A stretch of 64,000 nucleotides of DNA, taken from the NCBI GenBank assembly GCA_030765055.1, contig CM060955.1:157882743-157946742 (forward strand), given 5' to 3'. Below the pieces are notes generated by a model, which was not told where the DNA came from, made no database searches, and worked only from the letters and a program-made list of their open reading frames with translations. Made by a program: the position numbers and the translations under genes. The stretch comes from Mantis religiosa. Its lineage: Eukaryota > Arthropoda > Insecta > Mantodea > Mantidae. Each line of letters opens with the position of its first letter. Positions within the stretch are counted from its first letter, which is position 1. Of this stretch, positions 22,639 through 32,937 are shown piece by piece.

Positions 22639-22725
<87 letters not shown>
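22369..22725 (+). repeat. SINE-C with AC-rich tail
   Basis: tRNA-derived SINE with an A box (TGGCTCAGTGG, 22379), anticodon-like hairpin CTTGG..CCAAG and B box (GGTTCGATCCC, 22422-22432). The tRNA-unrelated body runs to GCGTTAAACACTACACTAC, followed by an ACACA-type array turning into pure AC (about 22605-22725). The insertion is flanked by an 11-bp TSD, AAAGTAACTGC, at 22358-22368 and 22726-22736. The TSD and intact boxes show retroposition; the AC array is an expanded 3' tail. Confidence 0.9.
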
Positions 22726-22728
<3 letters not shown>

Positions 22729-22797
22729 GTAACTGCAGTTAAAGATAGAAAACAGACCAGAATAGCTCGTATTCTGGGAGTCTTAGGTTTGACCCTT

Positions 22798-23092
22798 ATT
22801 ACTTTATTTTTTATTTTTTTTTATTTTTATGCTTTATATATTATAATATTTTATTGTAATTTACGTCCTCCAACGTTAAGTCATATTGGACGGTGAATGA
22901 ATTGGGTGAAATGATGCTCAAATGAGTCCAAGGTCCATGGAGCTTACAGTTATCCGACATTCGTCTTGAAGGATAGGGGAAAGCCCCGGATGAAACCTTA
23001 CCCAGGTAACTCACCCTAACCGAGATTCGAACTCGGGACCTCTTGAACGCGAGGCAGACACGCTACCATCTACGCTACTGAGGCGGGAATTT
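22798..23092 (-). repeat. SINE-B full copy, minus orientation
   Basis: The complement reads from the head GCCTCAGTAGCGTAGATGGT (A box) through GTCTGCCTCGCGTTCAAGAG, B box GAGTTCGAATCTCGG, the common body and TTGGAGGACGTAAATTAC to an A/T-rich tail (22798-22858). The best-preserved SINE-B copy here for both promoter boxes. A TSD is not clear. Confidence 0.88.
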
Positions 23093-23291
23093 GACTCGTA
23101 TGGCCAACCTTCCTGGCCCAAAGGCTTTTTCGAGGATTCATTACATTCCCCGAACTGCCTACTTCTCAGGGAGCACAGATACAGAAAACCGCTTGGCCAG
23201 GTTGCCGAAGTTCCCGTCCGAACACTTTACCTTACCTTACGCACTACAACATTTAGCATATTAATTATTTCTTAACCAAGAAGAACGTATT

Positions 23292-24461
23292 GTGACTTTG
23301 TGGGTTCGTAGAATTAAAAGTCCGATTTGCAGAAATTCTAAATGTTCTTTATTTCCGTAGAAATATACGCTATTCAATTCTTACAGAAGCACAATTACGT
23401 CACATACACAATCATATTCTACCAAGGTCGATGATCACAACAAACAGCGTTCTTATTACATCTGTTTACAACATCAACTCTCGTTACAACTTTTAGTTAA
23501 TTGATGGAAATTAATCATTTCTCCACACTAGCCGTATATAGGCTAAGATATTGGATGGATAGAGTCAACATGAAAAATTCAATGCCATGGCCGGGATTTG
23601 AACCACGGATCTACTGGTTTCCGTCCAGTCGCTCTTAACCTTTGAGCTACCATGGCCAACGTGCCTTCCTGACATTGAATTCTCCAGTTGACTCGTATAT
23701 TTCCCCGGTAGACCACTAGGGGCTCTCGCATCCGAGATACACCGTTCGTGGCGACTTACTATTGTAAGTACTTAAGTCCCAGGCTTCATCATTTAACTCT
23801 TATTATTTTAGTTAATTGATGGAAATTAATCATTTCTCCACACTAGCCGTATATAGGCTAAGATATTGGATGGATAGAGTCAACATGAAAAATTCAATGC
23901 CATGGCCGGGATTTGAACCACGGATCTACTGGTTTCCGTCCAGTCGCTCTTAACCTTTGAGCTACCATGGCCAACGTGCCTTCCTGACATTGAATTCTCC
24001 AGTTGACTCGTATATTTCCCCGGTAGACCACTAGGGGCTCTCGCATCCGAGATGCGAGATGTCAGGAAGGCACGTTGGCCATGGTAGCTCAAAGGTTAAG
24101 AGCGACTGGACGGAAACCAGTAGATCCGTGGTTCAAATCCCGGCCATGGCATTGAATTTTTCATGTTGACTCTATCCATCTCGTTACAACTGTTTACTGC
24201 TGTCCTTACTACTGTTTACGACTGATTCTTGACGAGTCGTCGCTTCCTTAAATACCTCATTGATAATTCGAGACTGTTCTGTAACAATCACTAGATATTT
24301 CTGGAAAAAACAAGTCATCGAATGTTCTGTCACTAGACGAAACCCGAACCTTCCAGAAGCGCAACTTAATCTGTGCCGGCAAGTCCTTTATCTGCGCTAT
24401 CTTTATTTGCCGGTTCTTTGTGTACACAAGTCGCGCTATCGTAGATAATGGGTTCGCGACA
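23292..24461 (-). mobile_element. Solo LTR (Gypsy-type), interrupted by SINE-A
   Basis: Minus-strand LTR from TGTCGCGAACCC (24461) to AAAGTCACA (23292), flanked by a 4-bp TSD GTAT (23288-23291 and 24462-24465). Without the SINE-A insertion (23491-24178 plus one TSD copy) it is about 470 bp. A polyadenylation signal lies at the complement of 23348-23353 and a TATA-like TATTTAAG near 24249. It shares GAATTTCTGCAAAT-type sequence with the other two LTRs of this family. No internal region adjoins, so the LTR arose by LTR-LTR recombination. Confidence 0.85.
23491..24178 (-). repeat. SINE-A compound insertion: full unit, partial unit, inverted fragment
   Basis: 688 bp inside the solo LTR, flanked by a 12-bp TSD TCTCGTTACAAC (23479-23490 and 24179-24190). 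It holds a complete minus-oriented unit (23496-23810), a second direct unit (23811 to about 24055, period 315 bp) truncated at its 5' end, and a plus-oriented fragment (about 24059-24178) with head TAGCTCAAAGG and B box GGTTCAAATCC. One TSD around all three implies a single insertion of a compound molecule. The order resembles the tandem/inverted structures known for Penelope-like insertions. Confidence 0.9.
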
Positions 24462-24465
24462 GTAT

Positions 24466-25045
24466 GGACACAGATCATAACCTCAATACTACAGTGGAAT
24501 GTAATAATCTCATACATCTGTAACAGTAGTTTCGAGTTATATTTAGAAATGTTATGAAAAGTTTATAAATTTATAAAAAATGATTATGTAAATCTATTTA
24601 GTAATCTAAATAAGTAAAAATATATGTAATGTTGTGATTGGCCTTAGTAATAATTGTATGACGTAATGTTGTGACGTGGAATTAAATTGGCCAATCAGAA
24701 AATTAAGATAGGAGTAACGATAGTTACGAAAAATCAATAATCTTGGTAAAGATGTTCGTGAGTGTGATGAATAGTGGTGCAGGATCAAGAACTTTTATGT
24801 AATAGTTGGAACTGTTTAAATATAACAAAGTAAGAATTTATCGAGATGTTGGAAGTAACCTGCAAGTGACTGGGAAAGGAAGTTCAAGTGAAATGTAATC
24901 CAAATAATACAATTAAATTGATACAAAATTTTACTTCTCCGAAACTTTATTCCGAACTACGCCTGAAAATTAGATGTCACATGACTCTTATTTAATCAAA
25001 CACAATCATCAAGAAACAACTCAAAATACAACGAATTAACCCTGT
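24466..25045. other. Unassigned AT-rich spacer
   Basis: No recognised feature. Confidence 0.45.
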
Positions 25046-25049
25046 TATA

Positions 25050-25740
25050 TCTGGCTTCTCGACGTGGGTCTTCGAAACAGTCAACGTGCATCCAGTCTCA
25101 AACATAGAAATCCCGCACCACATCGCATGTCAGAGCCAATGTTACAAACAAATGGGGTACTTCAAGGGGACCCGCTAAGCCCCCTACCATTTATCTTAGC
25201 AGGAAGAATTTGGAAGAATAACACAAAGGGACGATATAGTCTATTGCACCTACGCTGATGATGTAGTGATAGGATCAAAATACATAATAAAACTACAGGA
25301 AACAGTAAATGTCCCGGAAGAATGGTGCTCCCATCACGATTTCGAAATAAATATAGAAAAAAAATATGGTACTAAGAATTGGTGAAAGGCATCCGCAACA
25401 GCATAAATATTCATACAAATGAAGAAGCTAAACATAGTACAGACTACAAATAAATGTCTAGGCGTCACCATTACAAACAAGTGCTAAACGCTTCACAAAC
25501 ATATGACAGACAAAACCGCCCAAGTAATAGTGGCTATGTATGACATAAGCCACATCAAACAACTCAGCCTAGAGACAGCCATGGCAATATTCAAAACAAG
25601 AAATAATGCCAATAGCAACCTACGCCATAGAAATCATTTGGACACACCTCACAGCAAATAATTTAGCCACATTAGAAGGGATGAAGGCAATATACTGTCA
25701 ACAGGCATTATTTTGCTGCTGCGTAGGCGAACGTCGAGAG
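25050..25740 (+). pseudogene. LINE RT fragment, first element
   Basis: RT landmarks in shifting frames: TNGVLQGDPLSPLPFILA (the LQGDPLSP box, about 25148-25200), YADDVVIGSKYIIKLQE (catalytic YADD, about 25252-25300), KCLGVTI (about 25450), then SLETAMAIFKTR. Stops and indels occur every 100-200 bp. The sequence ends within RHNHLDT..KAIYCQQALF at about 25740, where a second LINE begins. Confidence 0.65.
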
Positions 25741-25744
25741 ATAA

Positions 25745-26985
25745 AGGACATTGCAAGTACAGTTCTTTTCGCTGATGACAATAGTGTCCTGGTGACTAGT
25801 ACAAATTTAAACGAGTGTATAATTAAAATGAATTATGTTTTGAACTGTATGTCATGCTGGTTTAAAGCGAACAAATTATCTGTGAATCTAGACAAAACAA
25901 AAGTGGTCAAATTTATAACCTGTCGTACATCACATACTGAAATAGAAATCGGGATTAATGATATGTTATTAGAAGAAATTGAAAGCATAAAATTTCTGGA
26001 CCTTCAAGTGGACAGATGTTTAGATTGGAAAGCTCACATAAATTATATCTTACCTAAACTCAGCTCTATCCGAGAGCTGGTTAATGTGAGTTCTATTGAC
26101 ACACTTAAATTAGTATATTATGCATACTTTAACTCTATTATGGAATATGGAATATTATTTTGGGGCAACTCAGTAGAAAGTAAAAAAACATCTATTATGC
26201 AAAAGAAGGTTATAAGAATCATTACTAACACTCACAAGAGATGCTCCTGTAAAGATCCTTTTAGAAGATTGAAGATATTAACGCTTCCTTGCATGTATAT
26301 ATTCCCGATTCTAAAATTCTTTGTATGCAATCGTGCCTTATTTGCAACAAATAATGTACTTCACAGAATAAACACTAGACAAAAGTATAATATCCATTAT
26401 CCCAGTGCTAAACTTTCTTGCTTCCAGAAAGGTGTGCATTATGAAACTATCAAAATATTTGGCACACTTCCTAATGTTCTTAAAGAAAAGGTTGATAATT
26501 TCGGTGCTTTTAAAAAAGTTGTTAGAGAGTACCTTTGCTCAAAATACTTTTATTCTGTACAAGATTATCTGAATGACAAATTATCCTGATAATGCTTCTG
26601 TAGCTCTATAAGTAGTATCTAACTATTCCAATGACAAATCATTACTAATAAATATTTGATGCAAGTTGAAAGTTTACTTCAATGTATATGTATTTAATAA
26701 ATAACAATGAATGGTATCCATTGCAAAAAGGTTGAGACGTACTGCCATAAGCCAAGTGAAAGCAGGTTTAAAAAGTGTTTGATTTTGTATTATATATAAT
26801 TATCCCTGATTTGTTTTCCATATTGTTGTTCATATTGCCTGTATACTGTAATATGTGTCTTATGTTAACTTTTGTACATATATATGCTATTAAACTTTAT
26901 ACCTCTGGACATGTTCAATGTTCACAGCCTTTTCTGGCTACAAGTGAACCTACTGAACGCAAATCAATCTAATCTAATCTAGAGA
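25745..26985 (+). pseudogene. LINE RT fragment, second element (jockey-like)
   Basis: A 327-codon open frame (25606-26589) is a chimera: its first ~45 residues belong to the preceding LINE, and from about 25745 it reads TVLFADDNSVLVTS (catalytic FADD), MSCWFKANKLSVNLDKTKVV, KFLDLQVDRCLDWKAHI, YAYFNSIMEYGILFWGNSVE, CSCKDPFRRLKILTLP and FYSVQDYL before the stop. This is the second half of a jockey-like RT plus its C-terminal domain. The 3' UTR continues to about 26985 and ends in tandem AATCT, a plausible LINE tail. 5'-truncated at the catalytic box. Confidence 0.8.
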
Positions 26986-26989
26986 AGCT

Positions 26990-27575
26990 GGAAAAGAAAG
27001 ATACAATACGGACGATAGTTCTGTGCCGCTGTAGACCGTGTGCGCAGTCGTTTAGAATCCAGTTGCTGAGTCTACACTCTCGGTCATGCGCAGTACACTG
27101 AAATGGTCAGTATCGTGGAGATGTTTGACCAGGTAACTTCTAACGCTTCGGTGCCGTCATGTTAAGATTTTAAAGTTTTAGAAATTGTGATTATTAATCG
27201 CATTGTCTGTGTGTATGTGTGTGCGTTTATATATTTTCTTATTTAGATTAAACTGCCTCCAATTCAAAGCAAACTTGGTGGAAAAACATTTCACAGCCAA
27301 ACCGTGAAGTTAGTAATAATGTCAATCTATTCTGAAACGTGAAGCAGTTTCTGGCGATATACTAATAAAATGCAAGGGAGGTCGAGTGCAGCAACAAAAG
27401 TATCTGAGAGAAAATTTCGTAAAATAGTTAAAGTAGGGGAGAAATGTGAAGCACTAGGGACCTCCTTTGAAACATCTTGAAAGTACATCGTGTACCACAA
27501 ACAATCAGTCATGGTGTGTAATTCGCTAAACAATTTATAATTTGTATATTCAGGAGAAAACTGTGCCCACTGTCA
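26990..27575. other. Mostly unassigned spacer
   Basis: No firm feature. The right half (about 27340-27540) may be the N-terminal, unreadable part of the transposase remnant that follows. Confidence 0.4.
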
Positions 27576-27579
27576 AAAT

Positions 27580-27870
27580 TTGGGACTCCTGAAACATCAA
27601 GATTTCATTAATCTTAAAGGGGGAAGCACTAGTTGAAAGCCTATCTTAAGTGGCATAGGTTTCAAGTGGAAGAAAACGAGGAACAAGGTGTTGTTATAGG
27701 AAAGGTATATGAGACATTGAGGTATGTCATATTTACGTGCCATAAAATGGCTTAGAGACGAAGGAAGGTCGGTTATGTATGAAGATGAAACATATCTTCA
27801 TACGAGAATCGGCTAACTCACTGGCATGCGCTACAAGCCACAAAAGTATCACCCCAGACTTTTATTTTCC
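27580..27870 (+). pseudogene. DDE transposase fragment (DETY-type)
   Basis: Readable pieces are LLKHQDFINL, FKWKKTRNK, and then YLRAIKWLRDEGRSVMYEDE followed by TYLHT. YLR.I...(R/K)..(G)..V(I/M)Y.DETY is the first-catalytic-Asp region of a transposase family also present at 48240-48540 (YYLDETW) and 51555-52353 (VYMDETY). The rest of the domain is lost through frameshifts. The family is related to IS630/Tc1/mariner enzymes in my judgement. Confidence 0.5.
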
Positions 27871-28029
27871 TGTAAATTAAAACATTTGTGACAGCAAAGA
27901 AGTAAAACAGTAAAGAAGATCTGTTGTTTCTCAGTGGTTAAGATGAGCAAGAGCTCATATATCTTAAGGTATGTGTTTTAGTTAAGACGAGTCTGTGAAA
28001 TATGGCAATGCTGCATTGTCTTCCATCTT

Positions 28030-28516
28030 CTACCGCTAGCAGAAGAATAAAGTGACGCTTGGGCATAGACTCTCTCCAGTGCGCGAAGAAGGTAAGTCAC
28101 CGGCACAAAACTATCGTCGCTACTGTAATGCCCAAGCCACGCTCACGCGCGCACGAGTGCTGAACTCTTCCCGAGAGAGAAAAAGACGGAGACAGTCTGG
28201 AATTTCTCGCTGCATCGTAAAAGGCCGCGAAGCTTCGGCAACTTTCGAGAAATAATGACTCGGGTATAAATAAGGGACAAGGGACGAGACAGTTGTGAGA
28301 GAGAAGTGGAGAACTGATAATCGAATCTGTGTAGTGATTTGAAAGAGAATTCTTTTGTCTGTGGACGTGTGGCAGACGTCCTTGGAGGTTGCATTTGTGT
28401 ATGTTACGTAATTCTGCTGCTGCAAAGGGCTGTACAAGCTGTCTCTCTACGGAAGTAAAGAGCATTTTGAATTTCTGCAAACTAGACTTTTAATTTTACG
28501 AACCCACAAAGTCACA
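28030..28516 (+). mobile_element. LTR (probably solo), plus orientation
   Basis: Carries a TATA box (TATAAATA, 28265-28272), the leader GTTGTGAGAGAGAAGTGG, GTGTGGCAGACG, CTGCTGCAAAGGG, TTGAATTTCTGCAAACTAGA and the 3' end ACGAACCCACAAAGTCACA (to 28516). The order matches the minus-strand LTRs at 21.6-22.0 kb and 23.3-24.46 kb. The 5' boundary is uncertain, and I could not find a matching TSD for ATAT at 28517-28520. No gag/pol follows. Confidence 0.7.
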
Positions 28517-28555
28517 ATATATTAAGAAAGTGATTGGGATAACAAAAATTTCGAG

Positions 28556-28928
28556 TTTAAGTTAATTGATGGAAATTAATAATTTCTTCACTCTAGCCGT
28601 ATATAGGCTACGGTTTTAGATAGAGTCAACGACTAGTGTGAAGAAATGATTAATTTCCATCAATTAACCTAAATATTAAGAGTTAAATGATGAAGCCTGG
28701 GACACAAGTACTTACGATAGTAAGTCGCCACAAACGGTGTATCTCGAATACGAGAGCCCCTAGTGGTCTACCGGGGAATTATAGAAGTCAATTGGAGAAT
28801 TTAATGTCATGACGGCAAATTGGCCAAGGTAGCTCAAAGGGTAAGAGCGACTGGACGGAAGCCAGGAGTTTCGTGGTTCAAATTCCGGCCATGGTATTGA
28901 ATTTTTCATGCTGACTCTATCTAAAGAC
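28556..28928 (+). repeat. SINE-A compound insertion
   Basis: Starts with an antisense 3' end (GTTAATTGATGGAAATTAAT..., 28561-28628), then a sense 3' end (CGACTAGTGTGAAGAAATGA to CATCAATTAAC, 28629-28668), then a nearly full sense unit (28669-28925). The unit has GGTAGCTCAAAGGG and GGTTCAAATTCC boxes and ends at GACTCTATC. This repeats the inverted fragment + tail + full unit order of the other compound insertions. A short direct repeat TTCGAG (28550-28555, 28929-28934) is a possible TSD. Confidence 0.85.
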
Positions 28929-29475
28929 TTCGAGGTTCAGACTAGTATACCTCCTAGCAAGAGAATCCTATTTTATTGAGGGCATCAGACAACTACTACC
29001 ACCAAACACCAAAGCATCAAAAGCAGTCCTAGCATCACTGGCCAGAAAGAGAGAGGAAATTCATCCAGAATTCTACGCTACAGAGGCCATGGTTGATCGA
29101 TCTTGGACAGCAGCAAATTTCAAAATGAGACACCTATGTACAAGAATGACGATCCACAGATTTCATAATTAATTCAGTACTCAGACTATCACGGACCAAA
29201 TATCACGTGTGAGTGTACACTATGCGGACAAAAAATATCGAAGATACCATCTGCAACTGTGTACCAAAAGAACAAAGTCAATGATGGAGTATGTAAATAT
29301 GTAAACTTGACTGCATATGGACAATTGACTGCAATCCTTGTATTATTATTAGGTATTTCTACGCGTTTTAGACTACACAACAAAGAATTGCCATCTGAGA
29401 CGTAACATATCGCAAAGATTTGGACTTACAGTTTGACCTCAGTAGAAGAAATTAAATGAAACACCAGTAAGATTG

Positions 29476-30549
29476 ATAAGAGTCAAGCTGAAAAATTGAA
29501 TACCACGGCCATGAATTGAACCACGGATCTTCTGGTTTCCGTCCAATCGTTCTAACCTCTTGAGTTACCATGGCCAACATACCGACGTGACATTAAACTC
29601 TCCATTTGACTCATTATATTTCCCCAGTAAACCACTCATATTCGTGATACACATTTGTGGCAACTTACTATTGTAAGTACTTAAATACCAGGATTTTTAT
29701 CATTGAACTCTTAATGTTAGAGGTGAAATGTGTGATAACTGAGTTAGTAACAGCCTTTCAAATATTTTTAACAATAGAGAAAGAAGATTTAAGGGTGATA
29801 GTTTGAAGGCTTGACTTTTAAGATTCTCTGATTTTTTTATCATTGTTATATTTGTATGCTTTAAGCTATGTGGAAAATAAGCAAGTCTTAATATGGCATT
29901 ATACATTTCTATTGGAAATATCAAAGCTCTTGAAAATGCTTCCAACAGTGGATGAACTATTAGATTATGCCTGGGAGCTTTTTTATCGCGGAATAATCTC
30001 ATGCCATTTTTAAATTGTGAAGGAGTAAAATGATGAGAAAAACCCTCTATATAAAATTTTTGTGTGGAATTCTCTCTTAAGCACACGAGAGAACCGAGAG
30101 TTGCTGGGAAAATTGTGTGGTCAGAGACACTAAAATCCTTAGCTTATAGTGGGCACTGGAAATAACCACATCTCCGACAAGCAACATATTTGGTAAAAAA
30201 ATGTTCTCATGCACTCACCTAAACTCCTCAACAGAAAGAGTGAACCTGAGAAATTCAATGCCATGACCGGGATTTGAAACACGGATCTCCTGGTTTCCGC
30301 CCAGTCGCTCGTACCCATTGAGCTACCATGGCCAACGTGCCGTCATGACATTAAATTCTACAATTGACTCATATGATGCCATGAAGGCACGTTGGCAATG
30401 GTAGCTCAATGAGTAAGAGCGACTGGACAAAAACCAGGAGATCCGTGGTTCAAATCCCGTTCGTGGCATTAAATTGTTCAGTTTAATTCTATCCAAAACC
30501 TTAGCCTATACTCGGCTAGTGTGAATAAACGATTAATTTCCATCAATTA
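29476..30549 (-). mobile_element. Compound SINE-A insertion with a LINE fragment between units
   Basis: Flanked by a 13-bp TSD ACCAGTAAGATTG (29463-29475 and 30550-30562). Within it: a minus SINE-A unit without its 3' tail (29476 to about 29717), a minus-strand LINE RT fragment (about 29718-30110) and flank, a minus partial SINE-A unit (about 30229-30368), and a plus SINE-A fragment ending in TTAATTTCCATCAATTAAC (about 30370-30549). Both strands of SINE-A and the foreign LINE piece share one TSD, so they either entered together or the LINE piece arrived inside a SINE pair. Confidence 0.85.
29700..30110 (-). pseudogene. LINE RT N-terminal fragment inside the compound insertion
   Basis: Minus-strand frame with HFTPSQFKNGMRLFRDKKAP, NAILRLAYFPHSLKHTNITM, and PLNLLSLLLKIFERLLLTQL. 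These are the RT finger-region blocks (KAPG.D, ILR...FP..WK...I..I.K, RP..LL....K..E.LL) of jockey-like LINEs; the conserved Gly after KAP is changed to Arg. About 130 residues, upstream of the catalytic boxes, which are absent. Confidence 0.7.
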
Positions 30550-30954
30550 ACCAGTAAGATTGCTTCATGCAGCCTCATCTCTTCCATACGTGGAGGATGA
30601 AACTAGGCATGAGGCAAGAAAATTTTACGCTACATTACCTCGGCACAGAACCACCTGGATAGTGTGTTAAAACATTGTTTTATTTCTGTAGTTTCAGAAT
30701 ATTTTAAAACTCATTGCGATTTTCCAGTTAGTGATTGCTGGTTTTATTTAACTAATATAAACTCATATTATTTTCATACCACTGTTATAAGTGCCTTGCA
30801 GCAAAATATTATAGATTACGCAGCGTCTACAAACAGCTGCTCATAGAAATACAGAGTAATTTATATAGAACTGACACACTTTTTTCATTAATTGTTTCAA
30901 ATTGAATTGTGATAGCAACAACTTATTATGCCTAAAACGTAGAGGAATTTTGGC

Positions 30955-31344
30955 AGATTATTTACCTCTATAGCAAATGTTGAAAATGTCCTCCGTCCTA
31001 CATAGGCATAACACAACACGTCGTGCCATGTTACTGGCCACTCGTTGGAGGACTCTGTTGTCAAGAGCTTGAATCTCCTGTGTGACGTTGTACTTCAGAT
31101 CGTCCAATGTCTGGGAATGTGTGACATAAATCCTTAGCCCCATAGAAAGAAGTCTGGCGATGTCAGATCCTGAGATATCGGTGGCCACAGGTTCCTGGGA
31201 ATTATCCGGTCGTCAAGGAAACTTGTGATTAGTTCCATGGATTCATTTGATGTATGGCATGTAGCTCCATTTTGCTGAAAATATCCTTCACTCAGCTCTA
31301 TATCGTCCAGTTACTCAACAAACTCCATGAAAATCAGTCAGTAC
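30955..31344 (-). pseudogene. Tc1/mariner-type transposase, 3' half
   Basis: The minus strand reads SFYGA-like sequence then YVTHSQTLDDLKYNVTQEIQ, ALDNRVLQRVASNMARRVVL and CLCRTEDIF. TLDDLK..I..EI.AI....L..V..N..RR...C is the C-terminal signature of a large group of insect Tc1/mariner-type transposases. The middle (31190-31340) is frameshifted. The gene continues at 35436 beyond the LTR retrotransposon that interrupts it. Confidence 0.7.
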
Positions 31345-31546
31345 TGTGACTTTGTGGGTTCGTGAAATAACAAGTCGAGGTTACAAACACAAAAGCTACA
31401 CTTTATTTTCCTAGCAATACACCGTTCACCATTACAAATTGCTGGTTCACCTAAAAACTGTTTATTTTTCAAACACTACGCTCAACTGTCTGTCGCTTCC
31501 GGTAACGATCGGCCCCGAAGTTTCCCGAATCTCCACCGGCCATCAA

Positions 31547-32870
31547 CAATACTCAGACCATAATACGAGAATCGATTGTAGGAAAAATGGCGGCGCTCGT
31601 GGCCCAACTTGTTATGTTGTGGTTATATCTACAGAGTAAAGTGTGTGTTTGAAGAATTAATGTAATTCATATTACAGTGGCAATAGTGACTAACGAGTTA
31701 GTTTATATTTAAGTATTTAACATAAAGTGATAACGTTTACCTAAATATATACTGTGAAGTATTGTCGAAATGCGTCGTTGTTGTGTTCCCAGCTGTAATC
31801 TAATTATGTTAGTGCACCTCACACGACATTTAAATTTGCGAAGGAAAACTCGTAATGGGATAAGTGGATCAGGATCATACATCGTAAAGATTTTAAAGTA
31901 AATGACAAAACTGTAGTTTGTATTCGTAATTTTGAACAGTGCTTTGAGGTTAAGGAAGACATATTTCCCGTAAATGATGGTGAACCAATTCGTGCCCTTC
32001 GAAAAGTACAAAAATTAATAGATGATGCCTACCCCACGATTTTTAAGAATCAGCCATCCTATCACACATTAAAGCTCAACCAGAAAATACGAAATCCTGA
32101 AGAATGCATCCAAGACATTTTACAGAGAGTGAAGATAATTTTAATATTTGGTGTGCACAAGATGTTATTGACAGTTTTGAGTCCTTAAAAACCGAAGTGG
32201 TGAGGAGATTTTAACCCATTGATAGGCATTATTAAAGACGATTAGTTACGTTCTTTTCAATAACATTCAAGATCCCAGCTTCACTGATGTTCCTTCACTT
32301 AATAAGTTTCAAAGTATTTCATAACCTAGAAGAAATATTATGAGCCTACCAGTGGACAATTTTAAATGAATCTTGCAGTGTGAGGGAACTTGACACCTTT
32401 AAACGTGACAATTGGAGTAAACTGGACAATCTGGTGAGTTCTCTTAAATATTATAGTATAAGCAGTATGTCCTTGCCAGAAAAGGTTACCATGTAAACAA
32501 TGTAAAAGAAACTTTAGTACTTGCTGCAGGCGATAGGATGATACAGTCCAATAAGATAAAGTTTGCTGTGTTTAATGCTTATGAGTTGTCATGCCTTATA
32601 AATTAAATTTTGATTGGAAGTATAATGCATAGTACTGGTCGTGCTACTATATAATGTTATAAGCTCTTAGAATTTGTCATGATGCTCTTTATTTATGTTA
32701 TTACACATTTTAGTTGAAAGTATAAAGTGATAAATGCTTAGGAGTTACCTCGCTGCTCCGTAATATGGATTATATTATGTCCATTGTGTATAGTTTCCTA
32801 TTCTGCGTAACCAGAGTCGCTGGGCTTCGACGGGCGCCATCTTGGAATCTGCATTATGGTCTGAGTATTG
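31547..32870 (+). mobile_element. THAP-domain transposon inside the 3' LTR
   Basis: Terminal inverted repeats CAATACTCAGACCATAAT (31547) and its complement ending at 32870; 18 of the outer 20 bp match. It carries a THAP-type frame (31770 onward). 13 extra bp (32871-32883) lie between the right end and the resumed LTR, and no clean TSD is visible. It contains AAAATGGCGGCG near 31588 and GCGCCATC near 32835, so subterminal GC patches are also partly symmetrical. THAP domains plus TIRs suggest a P-element-related transposon; the transposase catalytic part is not identifiable, so it is probably non-autonomous. Confidence 0.75.
31770..32215 (+). pseudogene. THAP zinc-finger protein remnant
   Basis: Starts MRRCCVPSCN, and after a frameshift reads APHTTFKFAKENS, a stop, WDKWIRIIHRKDFKVNDKTV, VCIRNFEQCF, then DGEPIRALRKVQKLIDDAYP and NPEECIQDILQRVK. 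The THAP zinc module is C..C...C..H: the first Cys pair and the third Cys (VC) are present, but the final His of the usual VC..HF is Asn, so zinc binding should fail. THAP domains bind the ends of P-type transposons. At least two frame defects and one stop. Confidence 0.7.
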
Positions 32871-32922
32871 GAGTTGGTGTTGATTTATTCATCGGCTTCG
32901 CGAGTCTACCACCAGGGTGACA

Positions 32923-32937
32923 CTGCTCCCTCCTCAA
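32923..32937 (-). promoter_or_regulatory. Polypurine tract of the LTR retrotransposon
   Basis: The minus strand reads TTGAGGAGGGAGCAG directly before the 3' LTR start TGTCACCC. A purine-rich run at this position is the expected primer site for plus-strand DNA synthesis. Confidence 0.6.

Larger units (their letters stand above)
28935..30661 (+). pseudogene. LINE C-terminal region split by a compound insertion
   Basis: Left part (28935-29475) reads IEGIRQLLPPNTKASKAVLA, KREEIHPEFYATEAM and WTAANFKMRHLCTRMTIHRF, and its end reads KKLNETPVRLL. The right part (30563-30661) continues in the same frame as HAASSLPYVEDETRHEARKF then YATLPRHRTTWIVC and a stop. Joining across the insertion with one TSD copy removed restores a typical LINE C-terminus (RLL.AAS.P.....R.EA.KFYA.LP.H). 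The left part has other frame breaks. This identifies the pre-insertion state. Confidence 0.75.
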
